Assembly (NCBI GenBank): GCA_016946835.1 | Contig: JACVTC010000056.1 | Coordinates: forward strand, 416,001-480,000 | From: Neocallimastix lanati (nom. inval.) | Taxonomy: Eukaryota > Neocallimastigomycota > Neocallimastigomycetes > Neocallimastigales > Neocallimastigaceae | Length of the DNA: 64,000 nucleotides | Direction: 5' to 3' | Part shown: piece after piece, positions 27,146-40,218 of the stretch | Layout: the number at the start of each line of letters is the position of its first letter | Numbering within the stretch: the stretch's first letter is position 1 | Made by a program: the position numbers and the translations under genes | The notes under the pieces: model-generated | Told to the model about the DNA's origin: nothing | The model's database searches: none | What the model saw: only the letters and a program-made list of their open reading frames with translations

Positions 27146-27443
27146 TATATTTAATTTTTGATATTCAAAAATTATAATATTTTTTTTTCTTTTATTCTTT
27201 TTATTATTTTATTTTTATATATTTTATTTTATTTATTTTTTTTTTTATTATTATTATTTTTTTTTTTTTTGTTGTTAAATTTTCATTTTATTCCTATAAA
27301 CGTTATATATATATATATATTTTGTTATTATTATTATTTATTATTATTATTTTTTATTTATATATGATGTATTTTATGTAATTTAATTTAAAAAGAAATA
27401 AATACAATAAAAAATAAAATAAAACAAATAAATTAAGTCTTTC

Positions 27444-27514
<71 letters not shown>

Positions 27515-27879
27515 TATAAAGAAATAAAAAAAAAAAAAAAAAAAAAAAATTTTTTTCTTGAAAGCCATAACAATAGGATATAAAAATATATAAATATATA
27601 TATATATATATATTATATTAGTGTATTTGATAAATATCACATCACAGTTAATAATTAATTTAGTATAATAATGTACAATATAATTAAAAACATTATTAAG
27701 TGTAAAATAATTTTTATGCAATGGTGTAAAAAAATGGTGTGTTAACGTTTATTTATAATTATTTTCTATAGTAGTTTAAACGTTATTGGTAAAAAATTTA
27801 AAAATGTTAATGACATATTCTTAAAGGTTAAGAAGGTCTTTCTTAAATGTAAAAAAAAAAAAAAAAAAAAAATTCAACA
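26814..27879. other. Low-complexity intergenic region
   Basis: Poly-A/T tracts, GAAA repeats (about 27085), TA repeats, (ATT)n at about 27446-27506. ORFs here are translations of simple repeats. No gene seen. Confidence 0.7.
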
Positions 27880-28550
27880 ACTATAGGAAGTTCTTCAAAA
27901 AACTTCAACAACAGACAATAAAGATAGCAAAGACAATAAAGACAACAAAGACAACAAATGCATCAAGCACAACAATGAATGAAGTTCCTATTGAAGTAGA
28001 ACCTTCAAATAATTCAAACAAATACTTATAATAAATTTCATATTTAGAACTTTAAAAATTACAAATGAAAACTTTCACAAATAGTATTCAGACTTTTAAT
28101 TAATTCCTTGATTCTAAAGAATTAGATGATTATATATATATATATATCAAAGAATATTAAAGATATAAACCTAAATAAAAAAAAAAAAAAAAAAAAATAA
28201 AATAAAATCATTTATGAATAGTACTACCAGGATTATAATATTGAACAGCCTCGATGAATATACATAAAAAGTCTATTCAATAATTCTCCAAGTGCATACT
28301 TAATGATAAATGAATTAAAAGAAAGATTTTCAGAAACAAGGCCCCCATCCAGACTATATGAAATTGAAATGAAAATAAAGATATTAGAAATTGAAAACGA
28401 TGACTTTAAGCAGTATTTAGATAATAATCTTAACTCGTTATTTTACAGAATTCAATAAGGAGACAAAATTACAAAATAAACCAGAACATAGTGAAGAAAC
28501 GAAAAGTTTTATATTCATTAGATGAATTAAAATTACATGATTTTAATAAA
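27880..28550 (+). pseudogene. Degenerate copia-type gag fragment
   Basis: Broken by stops, but three gag-like pieces keep order: IDSKELDDYI-like sequence near 28100, AYLMINELKERFSETRPPS followed by RLYEIEMKIKILEIENDDF and KQYLDNNLNSLFYRIQ (about 28290-28456), and KVLYSLDELKLHDFN in another frame (about 28500-28545). The pattern resembles the helix-rich gag of copia elements but differs from the two intact elements here. No LTR or pol sequence was found next to it. Confidence 0.5.
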
Positions 28551-28599
28551 AAAAAAAAATAAAATATATGAAATAAAATATTATATACTATAAAATTAT

Positions 28600-29740
28600 A
28601 AAAGTGCGTTAGAAGCAATAGCCTCTAACTTTTCCCATTCATCAATGATAACACCACGTCTATTATTGCAAAGTAATAATTTCTGTATTAGTGTTATCAA
28701 CCGAATCTGTATCTGTCATTTCACCGGGAGATGAAAATCTAATGCCTTATCATTTCGACGTCGACGCTCTTGGCAACGGTAGATTCAATAGATTCAACGG
28801 AATACCATTTCATCATCAATTTAAAAGATCGACAAATTAAAGGTATTGCGTTTGTTAAAAACTTCGCAATCCCCACAAAATACGGAACAGTTGACGAAGT
28901 TGAACTTTGTTTAAAAATATTGTCAACTAATTGTCTTTGTTCCCCATCATTAACTTTAATTTTTGAATATATTGAACGCCCACCAAGAAAAGCACTCAAT
29001 ATAAAACAATAAATATTATTATCATAATCCTTTTCTGAATCTAAAGAAACGTCCAATGATTTTTGTTCAATTATCATTGCAAACCTTAAAAAGAGATCAT
29101 CTAGAAAAGGTAAAGATTTATTTCTGTAATTTTCCAATTCTTTACAGGCAAAGATCCAGTGAGAAAAGCTAGGTACACTAACACCACAACAAGGGCAACA
29201 CTTAGGGCAATCTTCTGAGACTATTTTTCTTTTAATGGAAATACTAATGTCAAATTTAAAACCACACCTAATTCGAGAAATCCAAAAGAATCTCAACTGA
29301 TACTTAGGATATTGAAATTTTAAGTTTTTTGATTTCTGAAATAAATCCAAAATCATCCTCCTTGTAAAAAATTGCTTTTTTAGCTTTTGAGGGTTTAAAG
29401 ACATCTCTTTCCATTTTCTAAAGCAGCGTAATTGAGATATAGCATAGACAGCTTAAAAAGGAGGTATTCTCAATTCACAAGTAATATCATAGAGACTAAC
29501 ATAAGAATTACGAGATTTAAATCCATAACTCCAACAAAGTCCTCTATTAATAATTTTTTGAGCTTTAGAGCATCTGTTCTTATTTAAACCAAATAGAGGA
29601 GCATAATATAAAACAAGATTAAGAATAAACGAAATTAAAACATATTTCTTCAATGGGAGAGAAATAGATTTATTAATAAGAAATCGAAAGTACAAATTTA
29701 ATTTGGCATTTAAATTACTGTTTAATTTGGATTGTATAGG

Positions 29741-29747
<7 letters not shown>
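28600..29747 (-). pseudogene. 5'-truncated non-LTR retrotransposon (LINE) ORF2 C-terminus
   Basis: Reads on the minus strand from a homopolymer at about 29747. LNAKLNLYFRFLINKSISLP and YAPLFGLNKNRCSKAQKIIN fit the region after the reverse transcriptase thumb. After one in-frame TAA (about 29453) the same frame continues through RCFRKWKEMSLNPQKLKK, FWISRIRCGFKF and a zinc-binding C-terminal motif CCPCCGVSVPSFSHWIFAC (C-x2-C-x8-H-x4-C), to ESTVAKSVDVEMIRH (28739). Frame-shifted pieces after that (SSPGEMTDTDS; RGVIIDEWEKLEAIASNALL) suggest the original C-terminus near 28603. The reverse transcriptase core and endonuclease are missing, as expected for a 5'-truncated copy. Confidence 0.75.
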
Positions 29748-29779
<32 letters not shown>

Positions 29780-29814
29780 TTGTATTTATTTCACTTGGAT
29801 TTTTAACCTAATTG

Positions 29815-29876
<62 letters not shown>
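29748..29876. repeat. Poly-T and poly-A tracts at the truncation end of the LINE relic
   Basis: About 29 T (29748-29776), a 40-bp spacer, then almost 60 A (about 29817-29875). The two tracts could fold back on each other. Long homopolymers are also prone to assembly error. Confidence 0.85.
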
Positions 29877-29878
<2 letters not shown>

Positions 29879-30003
29879 ATCAAATAGTTAACAAATAGTT
29901 TTAATTTTAAAAAAATAATTTTAATCAATCTCCTACATTTCCATTTCACAATAACTACATGAGCTTAAATAATACTATAGAAAAAATACATCTACAAAAT
30001 TAT

Positions 30004-30040
<37 letters not shown>

Positions 30041-30729
30041 TATATAGCCGCAATTATTGCGAATTTTAAACTTTATTTATTTATTCTTATATAAAATCCA
30101 TGAATACTTTTAATTTTAATAAAAAATGAAAAAACACAGAATTAATAAATAAATAAAAAAATTATTTGTCCAATTGAACATAATAATAAATGAAATAGTT
30201 ACAAAATTATGTTAAAGTTAAGTGAACCATTAATTAGAAGAATAAACTAGTTACCAAGGTTAATTGACCTTTTAAATGAGTAAATCAAAAAAATAGTAAC
30301 AAAAATAACAATAACTATAATAATAATAATAATAATAATATAATAATAAAAAATTAAAGATTTATCATTACACACATTCCCCTTATTCTATTATTATTAT
30401 TATTATTATTATTGTTGTTGTTGTTGTTGTTGTTGTTATATACCACAACTTTTTACAACACTTTTTATTTCAATTCTTTTTTTTTTTTTTACTTTATTTA
30501 TAATTTTATTTTTATTTAATTTTTTTTATATATATTCTTAAATGTTCTTTTTTATATAAGGTTTCTATTTTAATTTTTTTTTAAATTCTATTATTTATTC
30601 TAATGTTTATATATTTTTAATTGTTATTTTATTGTTTTAATATTTGTTTATATATAAATATATAAATTTGAGATAGTTTTCTTAATTTTTTTTTTCTAAA
30701 ATTGTTGTTCAACATCTTTGTTTTTGCTT

Positions 30730-30763
<34 letters not shown>

Positions 30764-31024
30764 AAATAAGGATAAATTATTTATCTTTTTTTTTTTAGTC
30801 CTCTTAAATTTATGAAAACTAGAAAAAAATTAATTATTTTTAATTTACAATAATTTATATATGATTTACCATAGAAACCATACATATAATTTTAATTTTT
30901 ATTATATTATTTAATAAAAATAAATTTAAATGAAATAACGTCATAATAAAATGTTTAATTTTTTAATGACGAAATTGCAAAACTTTTTATAAATGAAAAA
31001 AAAAAGTTTTTATTTTTAATTCAT
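29877..31024. other. AT-rich region downstream of the oxidoreductase gene
   Basis: No gene seen. Contains poly-T (about 30005-30037), (TTA)n then (TTG)n microsatellite at about 30390-30436, and several poly-T runs. Probably includes the 3' UTR of the gene at 31025-32425. Confidence 0.6.
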
Positions 31025-32425
31025 TTATGGTTCAATAACAACCTTACCAAAGTTTTCACTGTTGAATAAACCAAGGAAAGCTTCTGGGGTCTTTTCAACA
31101 CCCTTGTAAATGTGTTCCTTGTAGATGAGCTTACCTTGTTGTAACTTTGGAATCATATCTTGCATGAATTCACCCATGCATTGTGGGAAGTAATCGTTGA
31201 ATAAACAACCTTGAAGAGTAAGTCTTCTGGAAGTAATATCTCTAAGAGTGTACTTGTACTTTTCGGTAAGGTTGTATTGAGAGATCATACCACACATAAT
31301 AACTCTACCGTGAATGTTCATAAGTTCAAGAGCAGAATCAAGAATGTATCCACCAACGTTATCGTAGTAGATATCGATACCGTTTGGACAAACCTTACGT
31401 AATTGAGCAGTGAAGGATTCCTTGTCTGGGAAGTCACGGTAACTGAAAGCTTCATCGACCTTAATGGCTTGCTTTAAGAAACCAATCTTTTCTGGAGAGG
31501 AAGCACAAGCAACAACTCTTAAACCCTTAAGCTTAGCAAGTTGGCAAACAACTTGACCAACAGCACCAGCGGCAGCAGTAACGAAGATAGTTTCACCTTC
31601 TTTTGGCTTACCGGCCTTGTTGAAGAAAGCCCAAGCAGTCATACCTGGCATACCTGTTTACATTAAATATTTCATAAAAAAAAATGCATATAGTTAATAT
31701 AAATATTTTATATTTTTCTAATTTTTAAATTATTTTTAATGATTTATTATTCTATTATATATTATATTTCTATTATTTATTTTTATTTATTTATTTATTT
31801 TTCTTTTATTTACTTTTCCTATTACTATTTTATTTATTAATTTATTTTATTAATTTATTTTATTAATTTATATTATTAATTTATTTAGTTATTTTATTAT
31901 TTATTTTTTTTTTAATTACTATTTTGTTTACTTATTTATTTCTATTATTCAATTTTATTTTTATTATTATTTATTTTATTATAAACTATATTTACCGAAT
32001 AAACCAAGGTAGAAAGAGTCCTTGAGTGGGTTGTTTGGATCAATCTTGTTGAAACTACCAAGATTCTTTTCACCTTCACCCTTAATAACTTGTTGTGGAA
32101 GAACGGTGTACTTTTCAATACCGTTGAAGCACATGTACTTGTCACCAACATTAATGTCAGTAACAGCAGAACCAATCTTAGCAACTTGAGTAACAGAGAA
32201 GACTGGCATTGGCTTACCTTCTTCGAAGGAAGCAACGTAGGATTTAACACCCTTTCTCATACGACCACGCATGAATGGATCAACAGAACAGCAAAGGTTC
32301 TTAAGTAAAACATCGTTTTCACCTAATTCTGGAACGACGCTCTTAACAATTTTCATGTCATCAAGTTTAACCATACCTTCACCTGGGAAGTGGTTTAAGA
32401 CACAACTAACGTTTTCTAAAGACAT
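31025..32425 (-). CDS. Medium-chain NAD(P)H-dependent oxidoreductase (alkenal/prostaglandin reductase type)
   Basis: Zinc-free MDR superfamily enzyme, most like NADP-dependent leukotriene B4 12-hydroxydehydrogenase / 2-alkenal reductases, which reduce the C=C bond of alpha,beta-unsaturated carbonyls. Two exons: 32425-31996 and 31653-31025, intron 342 bp, phase 1; about 352 residues, normal for the family. The N-terminal GroES-like part has CCSVDPFMRGRM. The start of exon 2 joins LGLFG to MPGMTAWAFF. The Rossmann motif is VTAAAGAVGQVVCQLAK. The family signature YYDNVGG is present, followed by GRVIMCGMISQYN; the C-terminus is FGKVVIEP. Third codon positions are noticeably richer in C than in neighbouring genes (many AAC, TTC and GGT codons), suggesting high expression. 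The precise substrate is unknown. Confidence 0.9.
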
Positions 32426-34033
32426 TTTGATTTAATAATAATTAAATTAAATGTTATTAATTTACAAAGTATTAAATTATAAACAAAGATTTATTATACA
32501 AAAAATAATAAAAAATACAAGTTTTTTATTAATAAATTTGTTGGTGGGTTAAAAAAACGAAAAGAAAAAAACGATTATATTTATATCTTTTTGAAAAAAT
32601 AAAGTTTTCATATAAATATAATAAATAAATAAAAAAAAACTGGTAAATCATTATTCTATTTTTTATAAACATTTAATATATATTTTAGTTTCTATTTTTT
32701 AAGATTATCATTTTTAATTAATTATATATATATTTATTAATATATAATATAATATAATATATATAATAATTTAAATTTTTTTTAAAAAAAAAATATGAAA
32801 TAAGAAAATATGTTAATGTTTATTAAATAATATATAATACATATATATTAAAGAAATAACATATAAAGAAATTTCATTTTATTTTTTAAACCTTAAATAA
32901 TAATAAAATAACATAAATATAAATAAGTAAAAAAAAAAAAAAAAATGTATATCTAATATACTTTTTTAGTACATTAAATAAACTTTTATTAAAAGAATAT
33001 ATTACATATAGAAATATATAACATATAGAAATATTTATAAAAATATATGGAATATAATTATATTTGTAAAACAAGATACATATATATAACTTAAAAAGCA
33101 AAAATTAATAACCTATAAATTGATAATATTTATATTTTATGTTTGATATAAATGTAATTTTAAACTGAACATCATCCATTTTGATGTTTTGAAAATAAAT
33201 CAATAATATATGATATATACTAAAAATTTTTAAACTTTATATCTAAAAATATATTTATAAAGTAATAAAATAATATAAAATATAAAATATAAAATATAAT
33301 AATGAATAATTATTAATTATTTATTAATTATAAAATAAATATCTAATTATTTAGTTTTTTTTTTTTTTATTAGTATTTTATTATGTATATGTTTTGATTT
33401 ATTTTGTGTCTATTTTTATCAAATTAGATACATTTTATAATAATTAATGTTCGATAATTAATTTAATTAATTTTTGTTAGAAGATAAAAGCAAAAAAACA
33501 AAAAAAAAAAAAATTAAAAAATTAAAATTATTAAAAATTAATTAAAAAATTATTAATTAAAAATTAAATAAATAATCAAATAAATAATTAAATATATAAA
33601 TAATTTATCTAATAAATAAATAAATAAAAATAATATAAAAAAATAAAAAAATAAAAAAAAAAACTTTAATAAATAAAGGAAAAGAAAATCAAAATTACAA
33701 ATAAAGGAAAAAATGTTTAGAAAATCATTTTATTCCTAAATTAATTAAAAATTAAATAGTAAAACTTTAAAATGTAAATATTCGATATAATTTAGAGATA
33801 CTTTTTTCTTTCTTTAAAAAGGTTTTCTTCTATTTTAGTTATTCTTTTTTTTATTATTATTATTTTGTTTTCACCTTTTATAAATAAATAAACAATCTGT
33901 TTCTTTAATACTAATTATTATAACCTTTATATTATTATAATTATTTATTTATTATTTATTATAGAAAAAATGGATTAAATTTATAATGTACTTAAAATAG
34001 AAATATTTTAAATTAAATATTTAAAAATTAATT

Positions 34034-34065
<32 letters not shown>

Positions 34066-34501
34066 TGAAAATATAAAATAAAAAGTGACCTTTTTATTAA
34101 AATATTAATTATATTTACTATTAATAAATTTTATTTGAGTATAACAAAATCTTTATTCAATATAGGATGAATCAATTATAACCGCATTAGTAAATTTGCA
34201 ATAATATAAATATATCACCATTAACAATAATAATGTATTATAAAAATAACATAACCATATTTCATAAAATAATTTCTATACTTATATTCAAAAGTATTGA
34301 AACAAGAATATTATAATTAAATAACCTGTAATAAAAGAATAAAGAATAATAAATAAATAAATATTAAATATTAAACATTAAATAATTGAATAATTGAATA
34401 ATAAATAATTAAATAATAAAATAATTAAATAATTAATTCCTACAGAAATCATCATCTTTCAGGAGACACATGCCAAATATTTATTGAATTTTTATTTTAC
34501 C

Positions 34502-34538
<37 letters not shown>

Positions 34539-35171
34539 TTTTCTTTCATTTTCATATTGGATTTGTTTTTTGCTTTGTTTATTATTATTTATATTATTTA
34601 AAGTTGAATAGATTTATGATACATGATGATATTTAATCCAATGATATTAACATGCATAAATTACATATATTACTTTCATAAAACTTAAAAATTTTAATTT
34701 ATTCCAATCAAAGAATTCAAATAAATAATAAAAAAGAAAAAGAAAAAGTTTATCTCTATTTTTTTTTTTTTATATATAATCTAGGGAAAAAAGGATAGAA
34801 TAAATATAAAAGTGAAAGAAAAAAGGTTTATCTAATCTTTTATTTTATTTAATCTAATTAAAAAAAAAAATAGAATAAATAAATAAGAAAAAAATAAAAA
34901 TAAAAAATAAAAAGTACAAAAAAAAAAAAAAAAGATTAACACCCTAAATAATTATATTATTATATATTATTCCTTTTTTTTTTTTTTTTTTTTTACTGGA
35001 TGATTATTCAAACTTATATTTCCTTTTTAATTAAATGCTTCTACAGATCTGTAAATATCATTCTTGAAATGCTCTTTATAAATGTAGAAAAAGTGCGTCT
35101 GAATAATACATAAAATATTATTTATAATAAATATTTCAAATTTAATTATTTTTCTATAAAGAAGAAAAAGA

Positions 35172-35202
<31 letters not shown>

Positions 35203-35997
35203 TAATTTTTTTTTTTGGTCAAAATTTTATAAATAAAATATTAATTTTTAAACTTTTATAATCAATTAATTAAATAATTAATATAATTAATTAAGTATTA
35301 TCAACATCTTTTTAAGGAAAATTCTTATAATAACCGAATAAAAAAATTGGAATAAAATAATATAATAAAATTAGTAAAAAAAAAAATAATTGCATAAATA
35401 TCATTTATTATTTTATATACGAATCTTATTTACAGCTTTTTAAATGATAGAAAATAAAATAAAATATAGATTTAAATCAAATTATTTATTTATTTATCTA
35501 TTTCAATAAATTATTTTAATGACTATTATTATATTATAATTTCATAAAAACAAAAGACTAGTTTTTATTTAAAAAAAAAAAAAAACTTTTATCCCATAGA
35601 TACAATTATTTTATGAAATAATAAACATGATACTTCAAAATAACATATAAATGTATGATATACCACAAAAGTACATAAAACAAATGTTTTTAAAAGAAAA
35701 AAATATAGAAAAAAAATTTTTTTTAAAAAATATTAATAGATTGTTTTAAGTACAAAAAATTATATCAAATTACAAAAAAGTTTATAAAAATTTAATTTCA
35801 ATAAGTTTGACTGGAATATCATGCTATATTATATTATATTACATTATATTATTCTTATTACATAATATTATATGATATAGTATAATGTAATATAGGTATT
35901 TTGTAATTAATCACACTAAATTATGATATTAAAAAAGTTTTGTATTTAAAATTCTATAAATATAAAATTAAATACATTATTTAATAAAAAAAATTAT

Positions 35998-36715
35998 TTG
36001 TTTATTATTTATTACTTATTATTTATTATTTATTATTTATTATTTATTATTTATTATTAATTATTTATTATTTATTATTTATTATTTATTATTTATTATT
36101 TATTATTATTTATTATTATTTATTATTATTTATTATTCATTATTTATTATTTATTATTTATTATTTATTATTTATTATTTATTATTTATTATTTATTATT
36201 AATTATTTATTATTTATTATTTATTATTATTATTTATTATTTATTATTTATTATTTATTATTTATTATTTATTATTTCATTATTTATTATTTATTATTTA
36301 TTATTTATTATTTATTATTTATTATTTCATTATTTATTATTTATTATTTATTATTTATTATTTATTATTTATTATTTATTATTTATTATTTATTATTTAT
36401 TATTTATTATTTATTATTTATTATTTATTATTTATTATTTATTTATTTATTATTTATTATTTATTATTTATTATTTCATTATTTATTATTTATTATTTAT
36501 TATTTATTATTTATTATTTATTATTTATTATTTATTATTTATTATTTCATTATTTATTATTTATTATTTATTATTAATTATTTATTATTTATTATTTATT
36601 ATTTATTATTTATTATTTATTATTTATTATTTATTATTTATTATTTATTATTTATTATTTATTATTTATTATTTATTATTTATTATTTATTATTTATTAT
36701 TTATTATTTATTATT
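35998..36715. repeat. Satellite array of heptamer TTATTTA
   Basis: About 100 copies of TTATTTA over 718 bp, with occasional insertions (TTATTATT, TTATTTC, TTATTAA). The same heptamer, in opposite orientation, forms the arrays at about 44775-45235 and 61865-62100. Confidence 0.95.
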
Positions 36716-36989
36716 TTTTTATTTATTACTTAAAAGGTTCTTAATAAAGAAAGTTATCTAATTTTTGTATTTATTATTCTTTTTTAATTAAATTATAATA
36801 TAATTTTAGAAATGGAAGGATGTTGAGGGAGATTATTTCTTTTACTTTTTTTTTTTTTATATTTTTTATACTTTTTATACTTTATTTGTATTTGATTATT
36901 TTATAATATAACAAAAATTTAGGATAAAGTAAATAAATAAAATTATTATTAAAGGTTTTTATTTTTATCTACCTTCATTCATTCATTCG

Positions 36990-37020
<31 letters not shown>

Positions 37021-37879
37021 TCTATTTATTTATTTATTCATTTACTTATTAATTAATTAATAAACTAAGAAATGGAACATTAATTCAAAAAAAAAAAAAA
37101 AAAAAAAAAATTTACCATATATGTCAAATTAGAATGACAAGAAAATGTTTAATTAAAATATGTTTCATAAATTTATTTTATTTTTTTTTTTTAATTTTTT
37201 GATTTTTTCTTTTTTTTTATTGAATTAAATGAAATGAAGTAAATTAAATTAAATTTAATCTAATTTAGTGGTAAATCGATTTCTAATCTATTTAATTCAT
37301 AGATTTTATTATGTTAATAAAACTTAATTAGTTCTAACATTATATTCAAAAAGAAAAAAAATAAAAAAAAAAATAAATAAAATATAAAATAAATAAAATA
37401 AAAAATAAAAAAAGGAAAGAAACTTTTTTTAAAGTACAAAAAAATTAGAAATTAAAAATTTTGAATAATAAAAAAAAAAATTAAAAACAATTAAAGAATA
37501 AAAAGTGGATTAATTTTTAAAAAAATAATAATTATTATTATATTTTATATATTATATTTTATATATTATATTTTATTTATTATATTTTATTTATTATATT
37601 TTAGATAATTGTTAATGATTAGGTTAAATCATTAAAAGCAAATTGAAATAATAAAAATAGAAAATAAAAAGTCTTATAATAAAAGTTATAAAGATAACAT
37701 AAGCGAAATATAATATAATCATATCTTTAATTTTATAATTATATGTATAGATTTATACTTTTGTTATAAAAAAAATAAGATAAAATTTATCATTAAATAA
37801 GAAAATATTTTAATAAAATTAAATGAATGAATAATATATATTTATATAAATATTACTAATATAAAATTAGTTATAACAT

Positions 37880-38150
37880 TCTTATTATTATTTATTTTTA
37901 TTTTTATTTTTATTTTTATTTTATCATCATTTTCTTTTATTCCGAGTAATGTTCCTTTTCTCTCTCCTAATTATTATTTTTTTTTTTACTCTATGAAAAA
38001 TTTTATTGAAGAATTCTTATTATTATTTATTTTTATTTTTATTTTATTATCATTTTCTTTTATTCCGAGTAATGTTCTTTTTCTATCTTCTAATTATTAT
38101 TATTATTATTTTTTTTTTTTTTTTACTATATGAAAAATTTTATTGAAAGG
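37880..38150. repeat. Tandem duplication, about 136-bp unit, two copies
   Basis: Both copies contain TTTATTCCGAGTAATGTTC (37939 and 38058 regions) and end TGAAAAATTTTATTGAA. They differ mainly in simple-repeat length. Confidence 0.85.
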
Positions 38151-38699
38151 TAAATTTTCGTTTAGATATAAATAAAAATAATAAATAAATAAAAATTAAA
38201 AATTTTCAAATAATCTAATTGAAATATAATTCTATTTAATGATAGTATCACATTACACCAAAAAAAAAAAAAAAAAAAAAAAAAAATAGCATCTCACTAT
38301 TAAACCTATATTTTTAACAGTACTAGCTTTTATATAATGAATCTTTTTTCAATATATTTATATTTCATTAATAATATTTAAATAAAGATATATTTTAATA
38401 TTTTGTAAAATAGTAATAAAATAATTATTTGTAATAAAGTAATTATTATTTGTAATGTTTAATTATTAAAATATATTTAATTATAAAAATATATTTAATT
38501 AAAAAATTTAATTAAAAAGATATATTTTAATATTTTTGTAAACCGGTAATAAAAATATTTTAATATTCATAATTTATTTATTTTATTCATTTAATAATTT
38601 TCAATTTGACAAAAATGAAACATTTTTTTAATACGCTACATGCTTACATAAAAATTTGGCGAAATGTTCCACTCCCAATATATTCAATCTTTTATTATT

Positions 38700-38718
38700 A
38701 TTCTTCTTCTTCTTCTTC

Positions 38719-38762
<44 letters not shown>

Positions 38763-39297
38763 CATGTAATCTTTCTATATTATTATTATATGCATACAAT
38801 CTTTTTATATCATTATTATTATTATTTATTTTATTATTATTACTAAAAACACAATATTTTTATATTATTAATTCTTTTCATAATTATTATATATTTAATC
38901 TTTTTATATGTAATTTTGTTTAATATTATTATTACTATTAAATACAATTTTTTTATATTATTATTTTTCTATATTAAATCTTTTTATATTTATTATATAT
39001 TCAATCTTTTTTATGTATTTTTTGTTTAATGTTATTATTATTATTATTATTATAATTATTATTAAATACGATCCTTTTGTATTATGAGTAAAAATGCAAT
39101 TAAAAATATATCTTTTTATATTATTAGTATATTATTACTGACAATAAAAAAAAATTTTATATTATTATTATAATTTAAACAACATTTATATACTACTATT
39201 ATTATTATTATTTTATACTAGTATTATACATACATCTTTTTATATAATTATTAGAAATATAATCTTTTTATATTATTATTATAATATATTATTATAA

Positions 39298-39338
<41 letters not shown>

Positions 39339-39600
39339 ATTTTTATATTATTGGTATTTTAAATGTAATTTTTCTATATTATTATTATTTGCTCTATTTT
39401 TATATTATTACTATTAAACATTCACTTATTAATTATACAACCTTTTTATATTATTATTTAACATATATTTTTTTAATATTAATATTAATGATATTATTTT
39501 AAGTGCAATCTTTTTATATAATTATTAGAAATACATTATTTTTAAAATAATTAATTGTAATACAGTGTTTTTGTATTATTATTACTATACATAAATTCAT
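38700..39600. repeat. Degenerate short-repeat array, motif ACAATCTTTTTATATTATTATT-like
   Basis: CTTTTTATATTATTATT-type units recur roughly every 30-60 bp. The reverse-complement motif, ATATAAAAAGATTGTATTTT, forms the array at 43200-43740, so the two are in inverted orientation around a 3.6-kb segment. Confidence 0.7.
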
Positions 39601-39613
39601 TATATATAATTAT

Positions 39614-39787
39614 TGTTAGAATATATGAAAAGTATGAGAAATAAAATATAAGATTAAAATGTATTGAAACATATTGTAATATAAATAGTGTATAAGCCAT
39701 AGTATTATAAAATAAAAGTTTTTAATTTAGAATAAAGAAACTCTTTATCATAAAATATATTAATAAAATTGAGATAATTAAATGACA
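39614..39787 (+). repeat. Possible solo or degenerate LTR
   Basis: Begins TGTTAGAATATATG and ends about AAATGACA. The start resembles the TGTTAGAAATT start of the element 1 LTR, and an ATTAATAAAATTGAG stretch near its end is like the LTR AATAAAG region. No matching partner or target duplication was found, so this is tentative. Confidence 0.3.
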
Positions 39788-39804
39788 GCATTTATAAAAT
39801 ATTT

Positions 39805-40218
39805 ATGAATTATTTATTTGATAAATTAATAATTCCATTAGGTACAATTATGGATAATACTAAATGTTTAATAGATAAGTTTAGTGAGCATATTAGAAAT
39901 GGATATTCAGTAGGTAAAGACTATTCTTATTATGAACATAAATATTCAAATAAAAATAATTTTCAACATTCAAATAATCCAAATATAATATCTATTTCTA
40001 GTATCGATAACGATTGTAATAAATTGAAATATAACTTTAACATTACTGATAATTATTATGATTCAGATAGCAATTTATATGATGAAATATTAGATGATAA
40101 CAAAACTACTGACTATATATGGGATGATGAACAACCTAATCAAGAACTACAAAAAACTACTTCAACTAAGAAAACTAATACATCAGAATTCATATTACAC
40201 ATATATATTTATTTTTAA
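39805..40218 (+). CDS. Hypothetical protein, possibly retroelement debris
   Basis: An open frame of 137 codons, starting MNYLFDKLIIPLGTIMDNT, rich in Asn, Asp, Tyr and Ser, with a patch of acidic residues (DDEQPNQEL) and no recognised domain. It lies just after an LTR-like stretch. It is followed within about 20 bp by a polypurine tract, GAGGGGGGAA, of the kind that ends the intact copia elements here. It may be the remains of the 3' coding end of another element rather than a host gene. Confidence 0.3.
   Translation: MNYLFDKLIIPLGTIMDNTKCLIDKFSEHIRNGYSVGKDYSYYEHKYSNKNNFQHSNNPNIISISSIDNDCNKLKYNFNITDNYYDSDSNLYDEILDDNKTTDYIWDDEQPNQELQKTTSTKKTNTSEFILHIYIYF

Larger units (their letters stand above)
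32426..39612. other. Long gene-poor AT-rich region
   Basis: No supported gene in about 7 kb. Mostly A/T with poly-A/T tracts. Specific contents are listed separately: the heptamer satellite at 35998-36715, a tandem duplication at 37880-38150 and degenerate repeats at 38700-39600. The first few hundred bases probably hold the promoter of the oxidoreductase gene. Confidence 0.6.

Noticed and set aside
29453-29695. Separate small gene upstream of the LINE C-terminal ORF
   Set aside because: It is in the same frame as the following ORF, separated by a single TAA, and continues the same LINE domain order.
35998-36715. Regularly spaced repeats as a possible CRISPR array
   Set aside because: Pure 7-bp satellite with no unique spacers, and the genome is eukaryotic.
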